Below are positions 40,001 through 49,000 of a stretch of DNA of 64,000 bases, piece by piece. The translations under genes and the position numbers were made by a program. The notes beneath the pieces are model-generated. The model saw only the letters and a program-made list of their open reading frames with translations, did no database searches and was not told the origin of the DNA. Source of the stretch: Sitta carolinensis (taxonomy: Eukaryota > Chordata > Aves > Passeriformes > Sittidae); contig JAVUNC010000004.1 in NCBI GenBank assembly GCA_032173965.1, positions 124,001-188,000 of the forward strand. The letters are read 5' to 3'. Positions within the stretch are counted from its first letter, which is position 1. Each line of letters opens with the position of its first letter.

Positions 40001-43000
40001 CACCAGGCTCACCCAGGCCTGCTGGGCCTCTGCCCTCTTCACCTGGACAGAAACACCCAAACATACCCCGAAAAGGGGACCTGCTTGTGCCCACACACGC
40101 ATGGCACGGATTCCTTCTTACTAAAGTACATACAAAGATGTTAAAGTACTTCTTATAAAGTCCTGGCTTACACAGTCACACAGTGTTTTCCTCCTCAGAA
40201 AAGGTACAGGAAGAAACCTTTTCAACAGCCAGCCATCACACACAGCAAACCCAAGGACATCGCCATCTAGGAAGGGTTGAGCCTCTCCTACTCACACGAG
40301 CTTGCCAAGCCAAACACTATAACGCTGGGCTGAAAATAAAGGCTCTGCTGCAGTTATGTGTCATCCATACGGCTTCCAGGGACAGCAGGCATGAAGCTCT
40401 CAGTTTCAGGTTCACCACTAGCCAGCTTCAGGAGGCTGAACCTGACCTGCTAATGTGGTGCTGCAATCCTGCTTCATTAGGAAGTTTCTATTCCTAGGAA
40501 CCACAGCAGATAAAAAATAAGATACTTGGACAACCCAAGAAAAGTAAGTTATGTATGCATGCTGCCTGCAAGAAGGAAATGGAGTGTTACAGCAGGGCAG
40601 CAGAAACAGAGGGGTTGGTTTTCCAGGGAGAGCAACCAGAAGGGAGCCAGGTGAGCACAGGCTGGGAGACCCTACCAGCCCTGTGACCACCCTGCCCTCA
40701 TGCCGTGGGGACAAGATACCCTGCAAAGTCTCACCTGTGTGCTGGTCAGGAGAGCAGCCAGGGATGTGGGCACAATTCCAGAGCCAGATTCAGCTCTGGG
40801 AGGAAAGCAGCACAGTCTACAACACGGCAGGCACCACAGGTACTGCTCCATGTTCCATCAAAAAAAATGGAATTTGGGGAACATGAGCAGTTTCTATCCT
40901 GTTAAAAAGGGCTCTTAGTTAAAAATGTCACAGAAGCATTTCATTGTAATAAAACTACTCTTAACTTTCACAGGAATTACCATCTTTGCACTACAGAAGT
41001 TCCCTGTTTACAGGAAGAGTTACAATCAATGAGCTCAACACTCAAACCTTTTTTACATGTGATATTTAAGAAGGAATAGAATACAGAATAGCCAGCTGGA
41101 AGGGACCTCCACAGATTCCCTGGTTCCACTCCTCAACCCAACCAGGGGTAGCCCATGTCCCATCACGTTGGGCATTGGACAAATGCCTCAAACACGAACA
41201 AGCCTGGGCACTGACCTCCTCTCCAGGAAGCCTGGGGCAGGTGTGACCCTCTTGGTAAGGAAATGCTCCCTCTTGTCCAGCCAGAGCCTCCTCAAATGCA
41301 GCTTGGAACATTCCCTGCTGTCCTGGCCCTGGATCCCAGGGAGAAGACCTCTGGTGGGACCATATTCTCTCAGGAACACCTGGTTCTGGTGTGTGTAATA
41401 GCCCCAGGATGGGGCTCTGTGCTGTCCCATCCTGCTCCCACCTGGACAAGGTTTGCCCTCTTGGTGTCAGGGCACATGCTTACTCCAGGTGAGACGCTGC
41501 CGACCAGCAGCCGGCTCCCTCGGGTCCCTCTCTGCAGGGCTGCTCCAACTGCTCCTCTCCTCATTCACACTTGTTCCCCTCGTGAACCAATGTATTTTCA
41601 TTAGTGGGTATGGTTCAGCCAGGCAGCTGAAGATAAACATGACCGCTACCTCCAGGAGCTCCTGTTCGGTGCTGCCCAGGGCCCACCCCTGTCCTGTCCA
41701 GGGTTCCTGCACAGGGTCCAAGGCCCGGACAGGTCCCCTCCAGGTTTCCAGGGCCTGCCCAGGGTCTCCCTCCAGGGTCCCGGGCCTGCCCAGGGTCCCG
41801 GGCCTGGCCTGGGCCCCCCCCAGGGTCCCGGGCCTGCCCAGGGTCCCCCCCAGGGTCCCGGGCCAGCCCAGGGCCTGCCCAGGGTCCCCTCCAGGGTCCC
41901 CCCCAGGGTCCCGGGCCTGCCCTGGGTCCCCCCTCAGGGTCCCCCCCAGGGTCCCGGGCCTGCCCTGGGTCCCCCCTCAGGGTCCCCCCCAGGGTCCCGG
42001 GCCTGCCCTGGGTCCCCCCTCAGGGTCCCCCCCAGGGTCCCGGGCCTGCCCTGGGTCCCCCCTCAGGGTCCCCCCCAGGGTCCCGGGCCTGCCCTGGGTC
42101 CCCCCTCAGGGTCCCCCCCAGGGTCCCGGGCCAGCCCAGGGCTTGCCCAGGGTCCCCTCCAGGGTTCCCCCTCAGGGTCCCCCCCAGGGTCCCGGGCCTG
42201 CCCTGGGTCCCCCCTCAGGGTCCCCCCCAGGGTCCCCGGCCTGCCCTGGGTCCCCTCCCTGACCCCGCCACAGCCCCGGGGGTGCGGCAGCCTCGGGGTG
42301 TGGCCAGAGCGGGCCGCAGCCAATGGAAGCCGCCGGCGGTGATGTAACGCTCAGCGCCGCCTGCCATTGGTTGGCGAGGCCGCCCCGCGGGCCCCGCCCT
42401 GGCCGCCCGGCCCCGCCCCGCGGCGCCCCGGGACCGGCCCCGGTTCTGATCCCGGTTCTGGTCCCGGTTCTGGTCCCGGTCGGGCCGCGAGGGAGGGCCT
42501 GAGGCCGCTCCCCCCGACCCGGGAGGAGGCAGACAGGGCATGCGGGGACGGCACGGCCAGCGCAGGCCGTCCTGCCGCCCCACGACCGTTCCGGGACCGA
42601 CGGCGCGGGCACCGTCCCGCCGAAATCTGCTCATTTCGGTAAGCGGGCACTGACCGACATCGCCAGCTCACAGCCAGCGCGCTCCTCCCCGCTCGCGGGC
42701 CCTTTCTGCGCTGTCTGCACAGCCCCACCTGTGCTGCAGCGAGTGCATCACTCATGGATGGTAAAACAATCTTTTTTTTTAAAAAAAGAATTACATTTTA
42801 AAACCTACACTGGAGCACGGCACTCGGAGCGAGTAGGAAAGAATGTCACACATGGGAAGTAGCAGAGCACCGGCAGAACACATCGTCTCACTCTGTAACC
42901 ATGTGTGCGCGCCCATTCCTCTCCAGAGTACCGTGCCTCATTGTTTCCACGGTGCCACCTCATCCAACATCCATCCAGCAGATACTGCCATAATAAAACA

Positions 43001-45192
43001 TCGGGATGGCATCACTGGGGAAAGGTCGGCAAATGCTTTTTTCACAGAGTAACAACATCTCCCTGCGAGGGGCAGCGAGTAAAAAGAGCCTGCTCACACA
43101 CTGCACTGACAGGAATAACCAGTGAGGGCTGAGCTGCCACCCCTCACCAGGAAAAAGGGCACTCTGCTTTGGGGCAGAAAGCAAAAGCTGTTATTCCAAA
43201 TCATTTCAGGTTAAATTTCACATCTGCAGTGCGAGAGTTTACTACAGAGAGCAGATCAGCCCAAATGATTACGACAGCAAAGAGCCTGATGTCGTGCAGT
43301 TCAGGGAACAAAGGCTCCACAAACTGGGGGCTAACTGAGGCACAAATTCACACGTGAAATCCAGAGACACACCAGGATTCCAAAGCAGGGTCAGCTGCAG
43401 CTGAGGCCACTCCCAGTCAGACACGAGTCTGTGCAGCCTTGATGAGGGATGGCTTCAGCAGCAGTGGCCCCAGGCTCACCCTGATCCCCCTACAATGTAT
43501 TCTGTGGCCCCAGTGCCCATCCCTCACCTGTGGTGGTAGAGCAGAGCTCTGACCTCTACAGAGGCAACCTGAAGCAATAAGTCAATCATTTAGCCACGCC
43601 GAAATTTCAATTAATTCCATTTGTCTGCTGTGGGGGAACTGAAATCCAAAGAAAACACTAGAGCCTCCCAAATCTTACTCATCGTGTAAAACCTGAAAAC
43701 CCTGCATCTCTTTGTGTGAAAATGATCAGTACTAAATAAAATACATTGAAAAGATGACACAAACAAACCAGCTTTGTTCTCCAGCATGTGCCCTTTCAGT
43801 GCAAAGCAAGAGATAAAGCACTTCAGGTATGGAATACATTGCGAATGGCAGAGCCAGAGCTTCACGCTTCTTTAAAACAAGACAAAAATGAAACTTTTTT
43901 TCCCTTTAAATGTTAAAGCTACATTTGTAACCAATCTGCAGAGTGCCACCAGAAAAGGTACATTCTGACCACACCACGCTAGAGTTCGGCTCATATTAAA
44001 CCAAACCATGACAGCTCTCAGCGAGCAAAGGTGAAGAACTGCAGGGAATCCCTGACCTTACTTCGACCTCCAAATTTACATCAGAACAAATGACTCCCTC
44101 ACCACTACTGTCGTTTGCATTGCTCTTTTTGCAGTGGTGGCCAAAGCAGACAAACCCCTGTGCTCAGCCCCTGACTGGCTGAGAAAAGCCCCATCAGCAC
44201 TTGTGCAGCAGCGCTGGAGCCAGCTCATTGTCTGGCTGTCAGCACCTGCCAGGGCTGCACAGCCTGCCCATCGAGGGCAGGGGCACTGCGCCAGCACAGA
44301 GAGAAACCAGTTTCTGCAGACAGACCCCAGCAAGGAAAACAGAGCCCAGAAATGAGCAGAAAAAAAGAATACATCCCAAACAACAGGATATAATATCCTG
44401 GTGCCTTTACAGTCCACTGTCAGTACACGCACTGACAGTGGGTGTGGGTAGGCCAGGCCAAGAAACAAGCCTGTGTGAGCTGACTGTGCTTTTATCCTGA
44501 TTGTAGACGACAAAGCAAAGCAAAAGCGAGGACTCAAATACTAATGTGCCGGGTAACCGTCTCAAGTAACTGGCCCCCTCGGCAGCAGGTACCATGCACA
44601 CTCCCCAGTGAAAATCAAGAACTGGCCAGTCACTGCTCTCCAACGTTCCCAGAGAACGATCTACGAGACGCGATGCACACCGGGAGTGCCGGGGCCACTC
44701 CCTGCTCACAGCAGCAACAGCTGGCTGTCACACCGGCCTGCGGCACGGCGAGGCAGCGCTGGCTGCGCTCCAGCCGAGGCGCTCCGGGCCCGAGGAGCAG
44801 CAGCCCGGCGGCTGCTGGAGGGCCACCCTTCTCACGAGACCCCCACTCTAAGGCCTAGCTGTCCCGAGGACAGGTGGCAGGAGGACCGGGGATGGGGGGA
44901 AAAGGGGGGGAGGCGGGACAAGCGGCCGTCCGGGCCCCGCCCGGGCTCCCCCGCAGTCCGGCTCCGGGAACCGGCCCCCGGCACTGACCTCCTCGCGCCG
45001 CTTCTGCCAGCGGCCGCACGGCGACTCCTCCAGGATCTCGGACTCGTCCTCGCTCTCCTCCTCCTCCTCCTCTGGGGGCGCCGCCGAAGTCACCGGCGCA
45101 GACACGGAGGTCATACCCGGGCCAGACGAGGCGGGCTCCGGCTTGGAGTCGGAGCCGCTGCTGGGCACCTGCTTGGACTCGCCCTCCGACAT
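10068..45192 (-). CDS. NRBP1: NRBP1, nuclear receptor-binding protein 1 pseudokinase (complete, 17 coding exons)
   Basis: Coding exons in transcript order: 45192-44989, 31188-31066, 30709-30608, 30518-30429, 29954-29914, 28863-28769, 15168-15085, 14823-14765, 13643-13545, 13469-13337, 13056-12954, 11341-11291, 11197-11062, 10981-10928, 10556-10493, 10386-10331 and 10166-10068. They total 530 residues (human 535) with every phase consistent. The N terminus reads MSEGESKQ, then an acidic run [12 protein letters not shown] (residues 41-52). The kinase fold is degenerate: HGN (198-200) replaces the catalytic HRD and IGSV near 217-219 replaces DFG, so catalysis is not expected. The C terminus ends AVTVSS, as in human. 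Literature describes NRBP1 as an adaptor in trafficking and growth control, a substrate receptor of Elongin/Cullin ubiquitin ligases, and a TSC22D partner. The gene is divergent from PPM1G. Around 13056-11291 the linker reads [10 protein letters not shown] then [12 protein letters not shown]; the part before [11 protein letters not shown] differs from the human isoform I remember. Confidence 0.97.
19775..19980 (-). repeat. CR1-type LINE fragment
   Basis: Reversed CR1 wording: 'gaccagcagaggtcaccttg', then 'agctggttgcccaggaccgtg', then 'atggagactccatcactgcc' and 'ttgggcaacctgtgcttgtg'. This matches remembered avian CR1 in reverse orientation. It ends about 50 bases before the start of the 39-bp minisatellite. 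Confidence 0.85.
20028..20835. repeat. Minisatellite, 39-bp unit, about 19-20 copies, in an NRBP1 intron
   Basis: The unit reads GGCTCACCTGCACACACCTG followed by CCCAGGGCTGGCACCCCCA. The period is exactly 39 between copies starting at 20541, 20580 and 20619. Early copies are irregular and later ones nearly identical. Each typical unit has two CACCTG E-boxes on the + strand. On the NRBP1 sense strand each has CAG|GTGAGCC, a near-perfect 5' splice-site consensus. Long open frames here (up to 521 codons) arise only because the unit lacks stops. Confidence 0.95.
23830..24240 (+). repeat. Possible retroposed fragment with (AATAA)n tail
   Basis: A GC-richer block that ends in 'aaagaataaaataaaataaa' at 24203-24232 inside more AT-rich intron. 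The boundary shape suggests a retroposed insertion with an A-rich tail. I found no target-site duplication by eye and do not recognise the body, so this is weak. Confidence 0.25.
24905..24955. repeat. AT/CA microsatellite
   Basis: Short CACACA and TATATATA stretches with interruptions, in an NRBP1 intron. Confidence 0.85.
32180..32350 (-). repeat. CR1-type LINE fragment
   Basis: Reversed CR1 text: 'acaggataacggagttgaaa', then 'gacccacaaggatcactgaa', then 'gtgtctaagagcagtgtcc' and a 'aaacactccctgactcaggg' block. Divergence is substantial. Confidence 0.75.
35575..35904 (-). repeat. CR1-type LINE, distal part, interrupted by a minisatellite
   Basis: Reversed CR1 text: 'cagatcatcgagtccagcca', then the 'cttttaaattcctccaggga' block, 'aattttccctaacacccacc', and 'gaacctccccatgcccagcc'. 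The CR1 sequence then runs directly into the 38-bp tandem array and resumes at about 36771. Confidence 0.85.
35905..36770. repeat. Minisatellite, 38-bp unit, about 22 copies, inside a CR1 copy
   Basis: The unit reads CCCAGCTCCCTCAGCCCCTG then CTGGGGCTCCATTCCCTG. Variants alternate CTGCTGGGG with CTCCTGGGG and TCAG with TGAG, and some copies have one- or two-base indels. The unit matches the CR1 segment that normally occurs once at this point ('cccagctccctcagcc'), so the array is an internal expansion of the LINE. Open frames across it have no stops for compositional reasons only. Confidence 0.95.
36771..36890 (-). repeat. CR1-type LINE, continuation beyond the minisatellite
   Basis: Text resembling 'agcagcccagaactgtccca' followed by 'gaggtgcagctgcaccagtg' and 'ccgagtatcccacaggg' corresponds to the CR1 region expected next after the array, in the same reverse orientation as 35575-35904. 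Confidence 0.7.
41065..41420 (-). repeat. CR1-type LINE fragment
   Basis: Reversed CR1 pattern: 'agaatagccagctggaaggg', then 'gaccctcttggtaaggaaat', then 'ctggatcccagggagaagac'. Unique-looking sequence and the 43-bp minisatellite follow. Confidence 0.7.
41690..42255. repeat. Minisatellite, 43-bp unit, about 12 copies
   Basis: The core unit reads GGGTCCCGGGCCTGCCCTGG followed by GTCCCCCCTCAGGGTCCCCCCCA. The period is 43 between TCCCGGG at 41952, 41995, 42038 and 42081. Copies at the left edge are more divergent. The array abuts the intronic CpG island at 42255. Confidence 0.93.
42255..42725. promoter_or_regulatory. CpG island inside an NRBP1 intron, possible promoter
   Basis: Dense CpG over about 470 bases, far from any recognised exon. 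CCAAT lies at 42320-42324 and an inverted CCAAT (ATTGG) at 42366-42370, with CRE-like TGATGTAACG between them. A consensus-like + strand 5' splice site, TTTCG|GTAAGC, occurs at 42638/42639. A 15-base element, CGGTTCTGATCCCGG and relatives, is repeated about three times near 42440-42482. This could start an antisense non-coding transcript or an alternative NRBP1 transcript. No conserved coding exon was seen. Confidence 0.5.
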
Positions 45193-45401
45193 GCTGCGGT
45201 CGCACACCCTGAGGGAGAGGCGCGGTCCGTGAGGCGGGTGGGGCGCCAGGCCAGGCTGGGCCGGGCCCGCCGGGCCGGACCGGGCCGGGCCGCGCCCGCC
45301 GGGCCTGTCAGCCGGGCGCGCGCCCCGGGCCTGCCAGCGGAGCCCGACCTAGCCGATCCCGGGGCGAGGCGGGGGGCGAAGGGCGGGAGCCACGCACTTA
45401 C

Positions 45402-45480
45402 CGGGCCCGCCGCTCCTCCCGGTTCCGAGCACGTCCCCGCCGCAACCGCCGCGCTGCGTAACGCGCCGTGCGGGGCGGGG
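45402..45480 (-). other. NRBP1: NRBP1 non-coding first exon (upstream limit uncertain)
   Basis: On the minus strand a good donor, GGCCCG|GTAAGT, lies at 45402/45401. A matching acceptor, CTCCCTCAG|GGTGTG, lies at 45209/45208, 16 bases before the ATG. The intron would be 193 bases. This gives a short 5' UTR split by one intron. The transcription start is not determined; 45480 is a placeholder. Confidence 0.6.
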
Positions 45481-46069
45481 CCTCTGCCGCAGCCAATCAG
45501 CGCCGCGAGCGGCGCGTCAGCACCCACCAATAGCCGGCGGGCGGGGCTCCGCGGAGCGTCACACGACAGGGGGCGCCCTGCGCGAAGGGCCGTGAAGGAT
45601 CGCGAGCCGGGCGGGGCAGCCCGCGCAATAGCCAATGAGATAGCGAGAGGGGGCCCTCGGGGCCGCTGATTGGGCGGTGGGCGTGACTCAGTCTATATAA
45701 GGCGCTGTGTGCGCCGGGCTCCCGCATGTAGAGGGGCAGGGCACTAATTCTGGGAGCCGTGAGCGTGTGCAGCTTTATCTGTGCGAGCGGCTGCCCGCGG
45801 CACCGGCCGGTGGCGGCATCGCCGGCCCCAAGTCCGGAGGAGCCTCAGGGCAGATCGAAACCACCGGCGGGCCGTGTAGGTAGTCCCCGGGCGGAGCGGG
45901 CCGCGGTGCCGCTCTGGCTGCGCCTCTATGGTCGGCACTTCCGGCCGCCGAGCTTCCGGCCGCGCGACTTCCGGTCGCCGCCCGCCGGTGCGAGGTCCCG
46001 CCGCCCCCGCAGTCCGCCCGCGCCCCCGGTCCGGTCCGGTCGCCGCCGACCGAGGCCGCCGCGGCCGCA
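45403..46069. promoter_or_regulatory. Divergent CpG-island promoter of NRBP1 (-) and PPM1G (+)
   Basis: The two genes are head to head, as in human. The interval is a CpG island. CCAAT boxes lie at 45493-45497, 45527-45531 and 45632-45636, with an inverted one (ATTGG) at 45669-45673. An AP-1/TRE-like TGACTCA is at 45684-45690. A rightward TATATAA is at 45694-45700. Three CTTCCGG (ETS-type) motifs start at 45938, 45953 and 45968. The PPM1G start codon context is GCCGCAATGGGC. Confidence 0.8.
45694..45700 (+). promoter_or_regulatory. PPM1G: TATA box (TATATAA) facing PPM1G
   Basis: A strong TATA element embedded in a CpG island, 370 bases upstream of the PPM1G ATG. If used, initiation would be near 45725, giving a 5' UTR of about 345 bases with upstream ATGs at 45726 and 45928. 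Confidence 0.5.
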
Positions 46070-49000
46070 ATGGGCGCCTACTTGTCGCAGCCCAACACGG
46101 TGAAGAGCTCCGGAGACGGTGCCGGGCTCGGGCCGCGCCCGCTGCACTTCGGGTTCAGCGCCATGCAGGGATGGCGCGTCTCCATGGAGGTGAGGGGCTG
46201 AGGCTGGCGGGGCGGCGGCGGCCGCACCCGGCACTGCTCGGCGTCCTGCGCCCGCGGCACCCGAGGGCGCCGAGTGGCGACAGGGTCCCGGGGGCTCTCG
46301 GGCACCCCCTCTCTCCGTAGGCCGGGAGGGGCATTTCGCGTCTCCCGGTGCCGCCCCAGCCTTTCCCGAATTCCACCACGGCAGCCGCGTGTTCCGGCTC
46401 CTGCGGGGAGAGTCCCCCGTGTCTCGGGGAACACGTGCGGCTGCATAAATCCCTGTGAGAAATGGGGAATTCGGGGTAAAAAATGAAGGGAAGGAGCGTT
46501 TGGTGCTTGGGATGAAGCGCTGAGTGAAAGCAAGTGGGGAAAGTCTCAGGGAAGATGCCTGGTTTTCTCCTCTGAAATGAAGTGTCGGTGTCTTGCTGTG
46601 CTTCCTCCCTGTTTTTATTTATTTATAGGAAAATTTGTAGGAAGAATTCTCATGGCTACTCTGTCTCGTGTTGCCAATCCTGGCTTTGCTGGGTTCGTTG
46701 TGGGCAGATGAGCTTCCACCAGACCCACACCTGGCTGAGAATCCAGGTGTTTGCCTGCATTCCCCAGGCCTGGAGGCTGCAGGAACTGCTCTTAAAGCTC
46801 TGGGTTGGTGCGAGGGCAGTGTGGGGCTGCTGGCCCTGCAGCTCTGTGAACTTCAGACCCTCTGTGAGTACCAGTAATGGGATGGTTTGTTTTCCCTCCT
46901 GGGCAGCCAGTAAGCAGCTGAATTCAGTAAGGATTAATCCCGGTCCCTGCAGCCACTCCAGGTACATCTCTTAGTGTTTTGTTTGTAGCCCTGTGGCTAC
47001 TTTGGAGAGGATGTCCCATTCAGGCACATTCAGATGTTGAATTTTTGCTAGTACAGGTTCAGAAGCCATTTTATCGTACAGTTCACCACTTCTTGGCAGG
47101 GGGGATAGCAGTCATACAGGTGACAAATCAGTGACCAGAGGTGTTTCCTCCTTTCTGCCTGGGAAACCCTGGGCTCTGGTTCTCGGGGTAGAAGATGCAG
47201 AATTGGTGCCTGTGCCCTGAGACCTCTGAGTGTGTGTGGAACTGGCTCACAGTGTCTGAGCTGGTCCTTGGCTGTGCCCATGGAGGGAAGAGTTGTTGGC
47301 ACAGGGATGTTCCTGGAGCAGTGAGTGTAATCTCAAAGGTGATTAACGTGTGTAAGCAGCTAAATGCAGGCATGGCTCCGGCATCCCTTTGCACAGAGCT
47401 GGGGTGTGCTAGGGAGCCTGGCTGAGGGAGAGCAGAATGGCCCTGGTTTGTAGTGCTGCTGGGCTCACTCAGCCCTCCCACAGCTGCGAGGTGCCTCTGA
47501 CTTCACTCACCTGCGGCTGTCCCGGGTACCTTTGCGGAGGCCCCAAGCTGCAGGTGTGGGTTCTGCACTGCCCAATGGTATATCTGTGCTGGCAGAGGCA
47601 GCCCTGAGGCCAGCAGTGTGATTTAGTTGAGTTTAGAAACAAGCAGATGGCAGGAGCTGAACCTGCTGCAGATTGCTTCTGAGCCTGTTGGGAGAGAAAC
47701 GTGTGTTTTGAACACAGCTGAGCAGTCCATTTTCTTGCATTCCAGCACTCTGTGTTCTGCTCTCTGCCTTATCTTGTTTAGGTTTTTTTGTTTTCTTCAT
47801 GTTCAGTTGCACTTTTACTCCTCTGCAAGGCTTGGAGAAAGTCCTGAGCAAATGTTTGTGCTTAGCGCTGTGGTTCTGTGTGTGTTGGTCAGAGTGTGCA
47901 CCTGGTAGTAGGACACAGGTATTTTGGGTGTAAAGGAACTTTTTGTCACCTTGTGCTTGGGTTTTAGGAGCCTTCAAGTGAGGTGGGTGTACAGGGCTCT
48001 GAAGAAACGCTGTCATGCAGTCCAGAGAGGTTGCCTTGGGAGTAAGGAAATGTTTGAGGCAGATGAGAGACACCAAAAAAAAAAAAAAAATTGTATTAGG
48101 TCCTAGAAGGAACAAAGAAAAGGGCTGAAATCAGTTTTATGGTCCAGAGGAGTGCTTTGGGATATAGTGGGAGGCACAGGATGTGGTTGGCTGGGGCTTC
48201 TCCAGACTCTTTGCTCCTGTTTTGACTGTACCCCCACAGTGAGACACCAAGGGCCCCAGTTTGCAGTTTCATTCCTCTCCCAAGGTTGGAACAAAAAACC
48301 TTGCTTCAAAAACAGCAGGAGTTTGCTTCAAAATACGGAGATTTGTTAAATGAACTCTCAGGTTAATTTATTAGTTTGCTTACTCATTTCAACTGAATTG
48401 GGTGTTTAATGTTTCAGACAATTTTTCACCGCTGCTACAGTAACCACTCAGGTGACTGGGGAGAGTGAGGGCTCCCAGGAGGCTGGGTAGCAGGGAGTGG
48501 ACTTTTGGAACTTTTGTGAGCTCTTTCAGCGTACAGGATCACAGTCAGTGAGAGGACAGTCACTGCAGCTGTGGGCTGGGCTGACTGGCAGCATGTGGAG
48601 GTTGCTGTGCTCTGCTGCTGGTGCCAGGGCCTAGCTGTGCCTGGGCAGAGCCACCAGCAGGAGCAGGGCAGAGCCATCCCCCCCGTGTGCCCTCCTGCCC
48701 CCCCTGCCCCCCCGTGTGCCCTCCTGCCCCCCCCGTGTGTGCCATCCTGCCCCCCCCCGTGTGCCATCCTGCCCCCCCCCCGTGTGCCATCCTGCCCCCC
48801 CCCCCGTGTGCCTCCTGCCCCCCCCCGTGTGCCCTCCTGCCCCCCCGTGTGCCCTCCTGCCCCCCCCCTGTGTGCCCTCCTGCCCCCCCCCGTGTGCCCT
48901 CCTGCCCCCCCCCGTGTGCCTCCTGCCCCCCCGTGTGCCTCCCGCCCCCCCCGTGTGCCCTCCCTGCCCCCCCCCGTGTGCCCTCCGCCCCCCCGTGTGC

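Larger units (their letters stand above)
31189..44988 (-). other. Large NRBP1 intron (13.8 kb) after the first coding exon
   Basis: It contains CR1 fragments near 32180, 35575 and 41065, two minisatellites (35905-36770 and about 41690-42255) and a CpG island at 42255-42725. The stretches 33000-35500, 36900-41060 and 42800-44900 show no exon with conserved protein sequence and no recognisable RNA gene. A short 18-bp duplication ('caggtgacacactg') sits near 32745-32775. Confidence 0.8.

Noticed and set aside
41453..42262. 269-codon proline-rich open frame
   Set aside because: Driven by the 43-bp minisatellite; no homology recognised.
44608..45669. 353-codon + strand open frame over the NRBP1 first coding exon
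   Set aside because: Antisense to the certain NRBP1 exon and to its CpG-island promoter; arginine/alanine-rich composition artefact.
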